Shown here: positions 44,208-53,108 of the stretch, piece by piece | How positions within the stretch are numbered: position 1 is the stretch's first letter | Layout: every line of letters starts with the position of its first letter | Source: Psychromarinibacter halotolerans | Lineage (GTDB): Bacteria > Pseudomonadota > Alphaproteobacteria > Rhodobacterales > Rhodobacteraceae | Assembly (NCBI RefSeq): GCF_029168315.1 | Contig: NZ_JARGYD010000009.1 | Coordinates: 62,001-126,000, forward strand | Reading direction: 5' to 3' | DNA length: 64,000 nucleotides | The notes under the pieces: model-generated | Told to the model about the DNA's origin: nothing | The model's database searches: none | Seen by the model: only the letters and a program-made list of their open reading frames with translations | Position numbers and translations under genes: made by a program

Positions 44208-45782
44208 TTGAAGATAGGCACGCCGAGAGAGATCTTCGAAGGCGAAGCGCGGGTGGCGATGACGCCCGACAGCGCCGCCCAGCTGCAGAAACTGGGATAC
44301 GAGTGCGTCATCGAAAGCGGCGCCGGAACGAAGGCCGGGTTCACCGACGAGGCCTACAAAGCCGCCGGTGTCGAAGTGGTCGATGGTGCAGACGCGCTTT
44401 GGTCCGGCTGCGACATCGTCGCCAAGGTCCGCCCGCCCAGCGAGGACGAACTGGACCGGGTCAAACCCGGGCAGCTTCTGATCTCGTTCTTCTATCCCGG
44501 CAGCAACGAGACGCTGCTGGAGCAGGCCAAGGGCCGGAACGCCAGCGTCATCGCGATGGACATGGTGCCGCGCATCAGCCGCGCCCAGAAGATGGACGCC
44601 CTGTCGTCGATGGCCAACATCGCGGGCTATCGCGCCGTGATCGAGGCCGGCAACAACTTTGGCCGCTTCTTCACGGGCCAAGTCACCGCCGCGGGCAAGG
44701 TTCCGCCCGCCAAGGTGCTGATCGTCGGCGCCGGTGTCGCCGGGCTTGCCGCAATCGGCACCGCCACGTCGCTGGGTGCGATCACCTATGCTTTCGACGT
44801 GCGGCCCGAGGTTGCCGAGCAGATCGAATCGATGGGCGCCGAGTTCGTTTATCTCGACTTCGAGGAATCGCAGCAGGACGGCAGCGCCTCGGGCGGCTAT
44901 GCCGCGCCGTCGTCGCCCGAGTTCCGCGAGAAGCAGCTTGAAAAGTTCCGCGAACTGGCCCCCGAGGTCGACATCGTCATCACCACCGCCCTGATCCCGA
45001 ACCGCGATGCGCCGGTGCTGTGGACCAAGGACATGGTCGAGGCGATGAAGCCCGGATCCGTCATCGTGGACCTTGCGGCCGAGCGTGGCGGCAACTGCGA
45101 ACTGACGGTGCCGGACGAGAAATTCGTGACCGACAACGGCGTGACCATCGTCGGCTACACCGATTTCCCCAGCCGGATGGCGACCCAGTCCTCGACGCTG
45201 TACGCCACCAACATCCGTCACATGATGACCGACCTGACGCCCGAGAAGGACGGCACGGTCGTGCACAACATGGAAGACGACGTGATCCGGGGCGCCACGG
45301 TGACCCACGACGGCGAGATCACCTTCCCGCCGCCACCGCCCAAGGTGAAGGCCATCGCGGCCCAGCCGAAGAAGGAAGCCGCGAAGGAACTGACCCCGGA
45401 AGAAAAGCGCGCCGCCGAGATGGCCGCGTTCAAGAAGGCGACCAAGACGCAGGTGACCTATCTTGCGGTCGGCACGCTGGTGCTGATGCTGATCGGGTCC
45501 TTTGCGCCCGCCAGCTTCATGGCGCATTTCATCGTCTTCGCGCTGGCCTGCTTCGTCGGGTTCCAGGTGATCTGGAACGTCAGCCACGCGCTGCACACGC
45601 CGCTGATGGCGATCACCAACGCGATCTCGGGCATCATCGTGGTCGGCGCCCTGCTGCAGATCGGTGCATCGAGTTGGCTGGTGGTGCTTCTCAGTTTCAT
45701 CGCGGTGCTGATCGCTTCGATCAACATCGTCGGCGGCTTCCTGGTCACGCGCCGGATGCTCGCAATGTTCCAGAAATCGTAA
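44208..45782 (+). CDS. pntA: NAD(P) transhydrogenase subunit alpha
   Basis: A 524-residue proton-translocating transhydrogenase alpha subunit, which couples hydride transfer from NADH to NADP+ with proton inflow. The N-terminal NAD-binding part has MKIGTPREIFEGEARVAMTP and GAGVAGLAAIGTA. A Lys/Ala-rich hinge follows, then four transmembrane helices (residues about 420-515), so alpha1 and alpha2 are fused. The start is TTG, with AAGGGGAAG 6 nt upstream. pntB starts 15 nt after its stop. Confidence 0.94.
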   Translation: MKIGTPREIFEGEARVAMTPDSAAQLQKLGYECVIESGAGTKAGFTDEAYKAAGVEVVDGADALWSGCDIVAKVRPPSEDELDRVKPGQLLISFFYPGSNETLLEQAKGRNASVIAMDMVPRISRAQKMDALSSMANIAGYRAVIEAGNNFGRFFTGQVTAAGKVPPAKVLIVGAGVAGLAAIGTATSLGAITYAFDVRPEVAEQIESMGAEFVYLDFEESQQDGSASGGYAAPSSPEFREKQLEKFRELAPEVDIVITTALIPNRDAPVLWTKDMVEAMKPGSVIVDLAAERGGNCELTVPDEKFVTDNGVTIVGYTDFPSRMATQSSTLYATNIRHMMTDLTPEKDGTVVHNMEDDVIRGATVTHDGEITFPPPPPKVKAIAAQPKKEAAKELTPEEKRAAEMAAFKKATKTQVTYLAVGTLVLMLIGSFAPASFMAHFIVFALACFVGFQVIWNVSHALHTPLMAITNAISGIIVVGALLQIGASSWLVVLLSFIAVLIASINIVGGFLVTRRMLAMFQKS

Positions 45783-45797
45783 GGGGGTAGCGAGAAC

Positions 45798-47255
45798 ATG
45801 TCTGCCGGTTTCGTTTCGGCCGTGTACATCGCGGCCTCCATTCTCTTCATCCTGGCCCTCGGGGGCCTCTCCAACCAGGAAAGCGCCAAGCGGGCGATCT
45901 GGTACGGCATCGCGGGGATGTTCCTTGCGATGGTCGCGACGATCTTCGGCCCCGGCGTGTCGAACGTCTTCCTGATCCTCGTGGCCGTCGCCGCGGGCGC
46001 CGTTGCGGGCGCCGTGGTCGCGGGCCGCGTGCAGATGACCGAAATGCCGCAGCTGGTGGCGGCGTTGCACTCGTTCGTCGGCCTTGCCGCCGTGTTCATC
46101 GGCCTGAACGCCGACGTGATGCTGAACACCGTGAACGACCTGAAGGCGGCCGGTGCGGATCTGTCGGCGCTGGTCGCGGCCAAGGATATCACCGGCTTCG
46201 GTGAGACCCTGTGGCACAAGGATGCGACCGAGATCGCGATCCTGAAGGTCGAGGTGTTCCTCGGCATCTTCATCGGCGCGGTGACCTTCACCGGCTCGGT
46301 CGTGGCCTTCGGCAAGCTGGCCGGCAAGATCGACGGCAAGCCCGAGAAGCTTCCCGGCGGTCACATGCTGAACGCGGGCGCTGCGCTGCTGTGCCTGATC
46401 CTTGGCCTGATGTACTGGAGCGGCGCGGGCGCGTGGACGATGGTCCTGATGGCGATCATCGCGGGCTTCATCGGCTGGCACCTGATCATGGGCATCGGTG
46501 GCGCCGACATGCCGGTGGTCGTGTCGATGCTGAACAGCTACTCGGGCTGGGCCGCCGCCGCCATCGGCTTTACGCTGGGCAACGACCTGCTGATCGTCAC
46601 CGGCGCGCTGGTGGGCTCTTCGGGCGCGATCCTGTCCTACATCATGTGCAAGGCGATGAACCGGCATTTCGTCTCGGTGATCCTTGGCGGGTTCGGCGGA
46701 ACGTCCGGCCCGGCGCAGGAGATCGAGGGCGAGCAGATCGCGATTGACGCCGACGGCGTGGCCAACGCGCTGAACGATGCCGACAGCGTGGTCATCGTGC
46801 CGGGCTACGGCATGGCGGTGGCGCAGGCGCAGCAGTCGGTCAGCGAACTGACCCGCAAGCTGCGGGCGGCGGGCAAGACCGTGCGTTTCGCCATCCACCC
46901 CGTCGCGGGCCGTCTGCCCGGCCACATGAACGTGCTGCTGGCCGAGGCCAAGGTGCCCTACGACATCGTGCTGGAGATGGAGGAGATCAACGACGACTTC
47001 CCCGACACGGACGTGGTGATCGTGATCGGCTCGAACGACATCGTGAACCCGGCGGCGCAGGACGACCCCAACAGCCCCATCGCCGGGATGCCGGTTCTGG
47101 AGGTCTGGAAGGCGAAGCAGGTCTTCGTGTCCAAGCGCGGTCAGGGGACGGGGTACTCGGGCATCGAGAACCCGCTGTTCTTCAAGGACAACACGCGGAT
47201 GTTCTACGGCGACGCGAAGGCCTCGATCGACAGCCTTCTGGCGAAGATCGACTGA
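45798..47255 (+). CDS. pntB: NAD(P) transhydrogenase subunit beta
   Basis: A 485-residue subunit with eight to nine transmembrane helices in the N-terminal two thirds, including a long GAVAGAVVAGRVQM helix and HSFVGLAAVFIG. The C-terminal NADP-binding domain (dIII) has VPGYGMAVAQAQQSV, FAIHPVAGRLPGHMNVLLAE and VVIVIGSNDIVNPAA. It pairs with pntA to make the complete enzyme. A hairpin lies 25 nt after the stop. Confidence 0.96.
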   Translation: MSAGFVSAVYIAASILFILALGGLSNQESAKRAIWYGIAGMFLAMVATIFGPGVSNVFLILVAVAAGAVAGAVVAGRVQMTEMPQLVAALHSFVGLAAVFIGLNADVMLNTVNDLKAAGADLSALVAAKDITGFGETLWHKDATEIAILKVEVFLGIFIGAVTFTGSVVAFGKLAGKIDGKPEKLPGGHMLNAGAALLCLILGLMYWSGAGAWTMVLMAIIAGFIGWHLIMGIGGADMPVVVSMLNSYSGWAAAAIGFTLGNDLLIVTGALVGSSGAILSYIMCKAMNRHFVSVILGGFGGTSGPAQEIEGEQIAIDADGVANALNDADSVVIVPGYGMAVAQAQQSVSELTRKLRAAGKTVRFAIHPVAGRLPGHMNVLLAEAKVPYDIVLEMEEINDDFPDTDVVIVIGSNDIVNPAAQDDPNSPIAGMPVLEVWKAKQVFVSKRGQGTGYSGIENPLFFKDNTRMFYGDAKASIDSLLAKID

Positions 47256-47279
47256 GCCTGCGCCACGCGTGATCAACGG

Positions 47280-47313
47280 GGGCCCTGCCGGAAACGGCGG
47301 GGCCCTTCGCGTT
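47280..47313 (+). terminator. Terminator of pntAB
   Basis: GGGCCCTGCCG pairs with CGGCGGGGCCC (11 bp with one G-T pair, loop GAAA). The T-tract is short and interrupted (TTCGCGTTT). Confidence 0.65.
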
Positions 47314-47471
47314 TGGGGGGGCGGGGTGCGAAAACCGTAGACGTCGCGCAACGCCGCCGCCGCAGGCCCCTTTCGACAGCTTGACGCGACGATGCCGCCC
47401 GGCCCAGACAGGGTGGGCACAGCATACGGGCCGGACGGGGGACCGGCAGGCAAGTACAGGAGAAGACGGGA

Positions 47472-48071
47472 ATGTTTCGGACTATCGTGATCGGCGCGGC
47501 GGCGGCCTGGGCACTTGGCGGCGGGGCGGCGTTGGCCGACAGGCTGGCCGAGCACTGGCAGACACCCCGCACCTATTACATCGAGCTGTCCCACCGCGCC
47601 TGCGACGGCGACGAGATGGCACGCGAGATCCTGACGCGCGACGCGTGGGACGACGCCAACCCCGTGGCGATGGGCAACCTCGCCTGGCTGATCCGGCCCG
47701 ACACCCCCTGCATCGGCGTCTTCCACGACCGTCGCGAATGGCTGACGCTGCAGAAGGAATCGGCCGAGATGGGCTATCCCGTGTCGATGTTCAACTGGGG
47801 CACGATCCTGCTGACCGGCCGCTACGGCCCCGAGGATTTCCTGTCGGGGATGCTCTATCTCGAGGAAGCCCAGGCCCAGGGCTACGCCGGCGCCGCCGAG
47901 GAGCTTGCCAGGATCTACGCCCAGGGCCGCTACGGGGTCGAGCCCGACCAGGATGCCGCTTACATGTTCTTCGAGCGCGCCCAGTCGCTGGGGCTGGACG
48001 AGGGGCGGCTGACCCGGCTGATCGACCTGATCCGCAACGCCGAGACCGGCAAGCGCCCCAAGCTCGACTGA
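47472..48071 (+). CDS. Secreted Sel1-like repeat protein
   Basis: A 199-residue protein with a signal peptide (MFRTIVIGAAAAWALGGGAALA) and helical repeats of the Sel1 type (NWGTILLTGRYGPEDFLSGMLYLEEAQAQGYAGAAEELARIYAQGRYG), about 36 residues each. Two Cys (in RACDGDE and TPCIGVF) may form a periplasmic disulphide. Such repeats bind partner proteins; no partner is adjacent. CAGGAGAAG precedes the ATG. It is a single gene between pntB and the ornithine decarboxylase gene. Confidence 0.8.
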   Translation: MFRTIVIGAAAAWALGGGAALADRLAEHWQTPRTYYIELSHRACDGDEMAREILTRDAWDDANPVAMGNLAWLIRPDTPCIGVFHDRREWLTLQKESAEMGYPVSMFNWGTILLTGRYGPEDFLSGMLYLEEAQAQGYAGAAEELARIYAQGRYGVEPDQDAAYMFFERAQSLGLDEGRLTRLIDLIRNAETGKRPKLD

Positions 48072-48371
48072 CCGACACGCCGCCACCGGAACGGCGCTGT
48101 TGCACCGCTGCGACAGCCCCCGGGACACCTGGCGCGAACGCATGTCAAACCAATGGCTTGCGCGGAAACCTGCGCGGGCCATGCGGATTTTTCGCCCGAG
48201 GGAAAATTATCCCTTGCGTGAATCAGCTATCGGCCTCATATGCGCGCTCAAGACGCCAACGCACGCGCCTCTGGCCGGCACGCAGCATCGCACGCCCGCG
48301 TTTACGTAGCGACGGTAACGTCTCCCTTGGAACTGAGCGGTCATATATGGCCGGGTCTATTGGAGATGACC
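48072..48371. other. 300-bp leader/promoter region of the ornithine decarboxylase gene
   Basis: I see no credible separate gene; a frame open from 48240 runs into the decarboxylase frame but has no ribosome-binding site. The region contains AGGGA-N6-TCCCT at 48199-48214. Alphaproteobacterial ornithine decarboxylase genes are known to carry the speF leader RNA; I cannot match it by eye. Confidence 0.4.
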
Positions 48372-49541
48372 ATGACGATGCTGTTCGACGGCGCCCTGCC
48401 GTCCGTACCCGTTTCCCTGCCCACCCGTGTCGAGCGTTTCATCGCCGAAAACCGGTTCGATCACCCGACCCTCGTTCTGGACACCGACGCGGTGGTCGAG
48501 CGCTTCCACGCGCTGAAATCCGGCCTGGGCCAGACCCACATCCACTATGCCGTCAAAGCGAACCCGGCCCGCGAGATCATCGCGCGCCTCGTCGCCGAAG
48601 GCTCGAACTTCGACGCCGCCTCGCGTGGCGAGATCGAGCTTTGCCTCAGCCAGGGCGCCCGCCCCGAGCAGATCTCGTTCGGCAACACCGTGAAACGTGC
48701 CTCTGACATCGCCTTCGCGCATTCCGCCGGCATCCGCCTGTTCGCCGCCGACGCCGCCGAAGAGCTTGAGAAAATCGCCGAGCACGCGCCGGGCGCGATG
48801 GTCTACCTGCGCCTGCTGGTCGACAACCCGCAGGCCGACTGGCCGCTGTCGCGCAAGTTCGGCAGCGACCGCGACATGGCAATCGAGCTGTGCGCGCTGG
48901 CCAAAGAGCTTGGCCTTCAGCCGGTGGGCCTGTCGTTCCACGTTGGCTCGCAGACCCGCCGCGCGTCGATGTGGACGGGCGTGCTGGACTACGTCGCCGG
49001 CGTCTGGGCCGATGCGAAAGCCGCCGGTCATGACCTGACGCTGATCAACATCGGCGGCGGTTTCCCCGCGTTCTACGGCGAACCGGTCGAAGCGCCCGCC
49101 GCCTATGCCGCAGAGGTGCGCCGCATGGTCGAGGCCCGGTTCCCCGGCGCCCGCATCATGGCGGAACCCGGCCGTGGCCTCGTCGCCGAATGCGGCGCCA
49201 TCGCTTGCGAGGTCATGCTGGTGTCGCGCAAGTCGGGCGACGACCTGCACCGCTGGGTCTACCTCGACATCGGCAAGTTCTCGGGTCTGGCGGAAACCAT
49301 CGACGAGGCGATCCGCTACCAGTTCGCCACCCCGCACGACGGAGAAGCGACCGGCCCCTGCATTCTTGCCGGACCGTCCTGCGACTCGGCCGATGTTCTG
49401 TACGAAAAGCGCCCCGTGGCGCTGCCGATAAGCCTGCGCTCGGGCGACCGGATCGTGATCCGCAACACCGGTGCCTACACGTCGAGCTACTCGTCGGTTG
49501 GCTTCAACGGCTTCCCGCCGCTGGACGTCATCGTTCTCTGA
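48372..49541 (+). CDS. Ornithine decarboxylase-type PLP enzyme (fold type III)
   Basis: A 389-residue enzyme that decarboxylates ornithine, and possibly lysine or DAP, to putrescine or cadaverine. The PLP-lysine is Lys62 in HYAVKANPAREI. The Cys of the second active site is Cys337 in LAGPSCDSADVLYE. ATG 48372 has GGAG 6 nt upstream, while the ATG at 48366 is adjacent to it and so less likely. Short, eukaryote-like ODC fits alphaproteobacteria. Homospermidine synthase at 62.4 kb uses the product putrescine. A terminator follows. Confidence 0.88.
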   Translation: MTMLFDGALPSVPVSLPTRVERFIAENRFDHPTLVLDTDAVVERFHALKSGLGQTHIHYAVKANPAREIIARLVAEGSNFDAASRGEIELCLSQGARPEQISFGNTVKRASDIAFAHSAGIRLFAADAAEELEKIAEHAPGAMVYLRLLVDNPQADWPLSRKFGSDRDMAIELCALAKELGLQPVGLSFHVGSQTRRASMWTGVLDYVAGVWADAKAAGHDLTLINIGGGFPAFYGEPVEAPAAYAAEVRRMVEARFPGARIMAEPGRGLVAECGAIACEVMLVSRKSGDDLHRWVYLDIGKFSGLAETIDEAIRYQFATPHDGEATGPCILAGPSCDSADVLYEKRPVALPISLRSGDRIVIRNTGAYTSSYSSVGFNGFPPLDVIVL

Positions 49542-49579
49542 CGCATCGCAAAGCACACGGCCCGGCAGACGCCCGGGCC

Positions 49580-49621
49580 AAGGGGCCTGCCCTTGGAGGA
49601 GGGAGCAGGCCCCTTTCCTTT
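49580..49621 (+). terminator. Rho-independent terminator of the ornithine decarboxylase gene
   Basis: An 11-bp stem (AAGGGGCCTGC, 14-nt loop, GCAGGCCCCTT) is followed by TCCTTTC. Confidence 0.75.
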
Positions 49622-49715
49622 CAGGCGGAACGAAACGCCGCAGGGGCGCGGAAAGGCTTTTGCGACCGGCCGCACAGGCCGTAGGGTCCGACGGAACCGC
49701 ACGGACTTGATCGAC

Positions 49716-50996
49716 ATGAGCCCCATCCAGGACCACCCGCTTCGCTACCCGCTGGCCAACGAGCTGCACGCCCGGCCCTTTCCCACGCTGAACGCCCCGG
49801 CGCATGCGGTGTATCTTGCCATCAAACAATCGCAGGACGCCGCCAACCGCGACCGCGCGCAGGACCTTGCGCATCTCGTGGATCTGCTGGACCGGTTCGG
49901 CGCGCCGCACCCACAGCCGGGCGCCACCCACTATTTCGCGGACCTCGGCCCGTTCCGGCTGAAGTGGGAAAGCCATACCGAGTTCGTCACTTACACCGCC
50001 ATCGTCGACGGGGTCGAGGATCGCCCCTTCGACCGCGCGGCCTTCGACGTGTTTCCGGACGACTGGCTGGAATCCGCGCCGGGCGCGCGGATGACCTCGG
50101 CGATGTTGCGGTTCCAGCCGTTCGACACGGCGCAGCAGGTGGTCGACCGGCTGGCCGACTGGTTCGTCCCCGAAAGCCTTGCCGCCAGCGAGATCCTCGA
50201 CGGCGCGGCGATCATGGCGGGCGACTTCCGGATCGACAGCGCCGGCCACATGCGGTTCGCGGTGTTCCCCAAGCCCGACACAGGCCCCGCCCGCTGCGGC
50301 CGGATCCTGCAGCGCCTGTGCGAGATCGAAACCTACAAGTCGATGTCGATGCTGGGGCTGTCCCGCGCCCGCAGCCTGTCGCCGCAACTGGGCACGTTGG
50401 ACGGGCGACTGAACGCCCTGACCGAAGTGATGGCCACCCAGGCGCAACCGGCGGAAGAAACGCTGTCCGAGCTTTTGCAGATCACCGCCGAACTGGAACG
50501 CCTCGCGTCACAGTCCGCCTTCCGCTTCTCGGCCACCGACGCCTATGGGTCGCTGGTGGTCGATCGCATCCGGGTGCTGCGCGAAGAGCGGTTCGAGAAC
50601 CGGCAGACCTTCAACGAATTCATGGCCCGCCGGTTCGATCCCGCACAGCGCACCGTGCGCGCCACCGAGGCGCAGGTGCGATCCATGGCCGAACGCGCCG
50701 CCCGCGCCGCCGAACTGCTGCGCACCCGGGTCGATGTGGAACGCTCTGCGCAGAACCAGAAGCTGCTGGAATCGATGGACAGCCGCGCGCAGGTGCAGCT
50801 GCGCCTGCAGGAAACGGTCGAAGGGCTGTCCGTGGTGGCGATCAGCTATTACGCCGTCAGCCTCGCGGCCTATGCGCTTTACCCGCTCGCCGACCCGCTC
50901 GGGCTGTCGAAGGGCATGCTGACCGCGCTTCTGGTGCCGGTGGTGGTGGGCGCCGTGTTCCTGATGGTCCGGCGGATCCGCAAGCGCCTGCACTGA
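49716..50996 (+). CDS. DUF3422-family membrane protein
   Basis: A 426-residue protein. The N-terminal cytoplasmic part begins LRYPLANELHARPFPTL, the DUF3422 signature. A central helical coiled-coil (MAERAARAAELLRTRVDVER) follows, and two C-terminal transmembrane helices (VVAISYYAVSLAAYALY and LTALLVPVVVGAVFLMV) close the protein. It resembles small CorA-like topology only superficially. The function is unknown. ATG 49716 is preferred over earlier in-frame starts that lie in the terminator and non-coding DNA. Confidence 0.85.
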   Translation: MSPIQDHPLRYPLANELHARPFPTLNAPAHAVYLAIKQSQDAANRDRAQDLAHLVDLLDRFGAPHPQPGATHYFADLGPFRLKWESHTEFVTYTAIVDGVEDRPFDRAAFDVFPDDWLESAPGARMTSAMLRFQPFDTAQQVVDRLADWFVPESLAASEILDGAAIMAGDFRIDSAGHMRFAVFPKPDTGPARCGRILQRLCEIETYKSMSMLGLSRARSLSPQLGTLDGRLNALTEVMATQAQPAEETLSELLQITAELERLASQSAFRFSATDAYGSLVVDRIRVLREERFENRQTFNEFMARRFDPAQRTVRATEAQVRSMAERAARAAELLRTRVDVERSAQNQKLLESMDSRAQVQLRLQETVEGLSVVAISYYAVSLAAYALYPLADPLGLSKGMLTALLVPVVVGAVFLMVRRIRKRLH

Positions 50997-51051
50997 CCGG
51001 CTTGCGCCCGGGCGGCGCCGGCTTAGGATCGGGTGACAGGGAGGACAGGCG

Positions 51052-51810
51052 ATGGATCTTAAGGGCAGGCACGCGCTGATCACGGGGGGCGGCACCGGGA
51101 TCGGGCTGGGGATCGCGCGGGAACTCGCGGCAGCGGGCGCGCAGGTCACGATCTGCGGCCGCCGTCCCGGCCCGCTGGAGGATGCCGCCGCCTCTGCCAC
51201 GGGTCTGTTTCCGCAAGTGATGGATGTCAGCGACGAGGCGTCCGTCCGCGACGGGTTCGCCGCAGCGGTGAACGCGCGGGGGCCGGTGGCGATCCATGTC
51301 GCCAACGCCGGCATCGCCGAGGGCCGGTCGCTGCGGAAGACCGATCTGGCGTTCTGGCGCCGGATGATGGGCATCAACCTCGACGGCGCTTTCCTGACCA
51401 TCCGCGAGTCGCTGGAGACCATGTCGGACCTCGATTGGGGCCGGGTCATCGCGGTGTCGTCCATCGCAGGGCTGAAAGGCCTGCGCGGCGCACCGGCCTA
51501 TAGCGCGTCCAAACACGCGATGGTCGGATTGATCCGTGCGATCGCTGCCGACTACACGGGGCGGCCCTTGACCTTCAACGCGCTCTGCCCCGGCTATGTC
51601 GAGACCGAGATCGTCGACCGCAACGTCGTGTCGATCCGCGCCCGCACCGGCATGTCCGAAGACGAGGCGCTGGCGGTCATGGTCGGCGCCAACCCGCACG
51701 GGCGGCTGGTGACCGTGGAAGAAGTGGCAGAGGCCGCGATGTTCCTGTGCGGCCCGCACTCGGGCAGCGTAAACGGCCAGACGATCACCGTCGCGGGCGG
51801 TGAACCGTGA
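51052..51810 (+). CDS. Short-chain dehydrogenase/reductase
   Basis: A 252-residue classical SDR with TGGGTGIGLGIAREL (NAD(P) motif, residues 11-25), the NAG motif in VANAGIAEG, catalytic Ser in VSSIAG and Tyr-x-x-x-Lys in AYSASKHAMV. Residue TICGRR at the end of strand 2 could favour NADP. The substrate is unknown. It ends 40 nt before kynU, so both may be in one transcript; a 3-hydroxyacid or tryptophan-catabolism role is only a guess. Confidence 0.9.
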   Translation: MDLKGRHALITGGGTGIGLGIARELAAAGAQVTICGRRPGPLEDAAASATGLFPQVMDVSDEASVRDGFAAAVNARGPVAIHVANAGIAEGRSLRKTDLAFWRRMMGINLDGAFLTIRESLETMSDLDWGRVIAVSSIAGLKGLRGAPAYSASKHAMVGLIRAIAADYTGRPLTFNALCPGYVETEIVDRNVVSIRARTGMSEDEALAVMVGANPHGRLVTVEEVAEAAMFLCGPHSGSVNGQTITVAGGEP

Positions 51811-51850
51811 CCGCTTGCATCCGCGTCCCGGTCGGGGCACGCCCTGCGGC

Positions 51851-53041
51851 ATGACCGATTTCACCGCCACCCGCGCCCGCTTCGACCTGCCTGACGGGAT
51901 CGTCTATCTTGACGGCAACTCGTTGGGCCCCCTGCCCCGCGACGCCGCCCATCGCATCGCGCGCACCGTCACCGACGAATGGGGCGGCCAGCTGATCACC
52001 GCGTGGAACCGCGCGGGGTGGATGGATCAGCCCGCGCGGCTGGGCGACCGGATCGCCCGGCTGGTCGGCGCGGCGCCCGGCACGGTGGTGGTCGGCGACA
52101 CCCTGTCGCTGAAGGTGACGCAATGCCTTGCGGCGGCGCTGCAACTGCGCCCCGACCGCCGGGTCGTTCTGTCGGACAGCGGCAACTTCCCGTCCGATCT
52201 GTACATGGCGCAAGGCCTGCTTGCGGCCCTTGGACAGGGGCACGAGCTGCGCGTCGTCGCCCCCGAGGATGTCGAGGCCGCGATCGGCCCGGAGGTCGCC
52301 GCCCTGATGCTGACCGAGGTCGACTATCGCACCGGCCGCAAGCACGACATGGCGGCGCTGACGGCAAAGGCCCACGACGTCGGCGCGCTTGCGATCTGGG
52401 ATCTCGCCCATTCCGCCGGTGCCCTGCCCGTGGACCTGACCGGCACGGGCGCGGACTTCGCGGCGGGCTGCACCTACAAGTTCCTGAACGGCGGCCCCGG
52501 TGCCCCCGCTTTCGTCTACGTCGCGCCCGACCACCAGCACGTCGCGCCGCTGCTGTCCGGCTGGCTGGGGCACGAAGCGCCCTTCGCTTTCGACCCGGAC
52601 TATCGCCCCGGCCCCGGCATTTCCCGGATGCGCGTGGGCACCCCGCCGGTGCTTCAGATGGCGGCGCTGGAGGCGGCGCTCGATATCTTCGACACCGTCG
52701 ACATGCAGGCCCTGCGCGCCCGCTCGCAGCACCTCGGCGACCGGCTGATCGCGGCGGTCGAGGCGCGCTGCCCGAACGTGACCCTCGCCAGCCCGCGCGA
52801 TCCCGAGGCGCGCGGCAGCCAGATCTCGTTCCGCCACCCCGAAGGCTATGCGGTGATGCAGGCGCTGATCGCGCGCGGCGTGGTCGGCGACTTCCGCGCG
52901 CCGGACATCCTGCGGTTCGGGATCACGCCGCTGTACATCGGAGAGGCCGAGATCGACCGCGCCGCCGAAACGCTGGCCGACATCCTCGACACCGCCGCGT
53001 GGGACCGCCCCGAGTACAAGCACCGCGCCGCGGTAACCTGA
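51851..53041 (+). CDS. kynU: Kynureninase
   Basis: A 396-residue fold-type I PLP enzyme that cleaves kynurenine or 3-hydroxykynurenine to anthranilate derivatives and alanine. Signatures are VYLDGNSLGPLPRDA at the N-terminus, DLAHSAGALPVDLTGTGADF, and the PLP-lysine Lys210 in GCTYKFLNGGPGAP. ATG 51851 (MTDFTATRARFDLP) is the family start; an open frame upstream overlaps the SDR. Neither tryptophan dioxygenase nor kynurenine formamidase is in the window. Confidence 0.93.
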   Translation: MTDFTATRARFDLPDGIVYLDGNSLGPLPRDAAHRIARTVTDEWGGQLITAWNRAGWMDQPARLGDRIARLVGAAPGTVVVGDTLSLKVTQCLAAALQLRPDRRVVLSDSGNFPSDLYMAQGLLAALGQGHELRVVAPEDVEAAIGPEVAALMLTEVDYRTGRKHDMAALTAKAHDVGALAIWDLAHSAGALPVDLTGTGADFAAGCTYKFLNGGPGAPAFVYVAPDHQHVAPLLSGWLGHEAPFAFDPDYRPGPGISRMRVGTPPVLQMAALEAALDIFDTVDMQALRARSQHLGDRLIAAVEARCPNVTLASPRDPEARGSQISFRHPEGYAVMQALIARGVVGDFRAPDILRFGITPLYIGEAEIDRAAETLADILDTAAWDRPEYKHRAAVT

Positions 53042-53048
53042 TCCCCGG

Positions 53049-53079
53049 CTTCTTCTGACCATAAATATACCCGCCGGAG
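53049..53079 (-). repeat. Intergenic element, copy D
   Basis: Minus-strand element from CTCCGGCGGGTATATTT to GTCAGAAGAAG. It lies just after the kynU stop, on the opposite strand from kynU, and is the fourth related copy. Confidence 0.6.
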
Positions 53080-53108
53080 GCTCCCGCACTCGGCCACGGG
53101 CGCGTCGG

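Noticed and set aside
44148..48182. A 1344-codon open frame on the minus strand across pntA, pntB and the Sel1-like gene
   Set aside because: It is a shadow of GC-rich coding sequence on the other strand. The reading is repetitive in His/Asp/Gly/Arg, has no domain, and the plus-strand genes are certain.
48181..48308. A 42-codon frame before ornithine decarboxylase as an arrest-type leader peptide
   Set aside because: No ribosome-binding site, and it has no recognisable arrest motif; the possibility is covered by the leader finding.
48357..50447. A 696-codon minus-strand open frame over the decarboxylase and DUF3422 gene
   Set aside because: No start site or domain; both plus-strand proteins are recognisable families.
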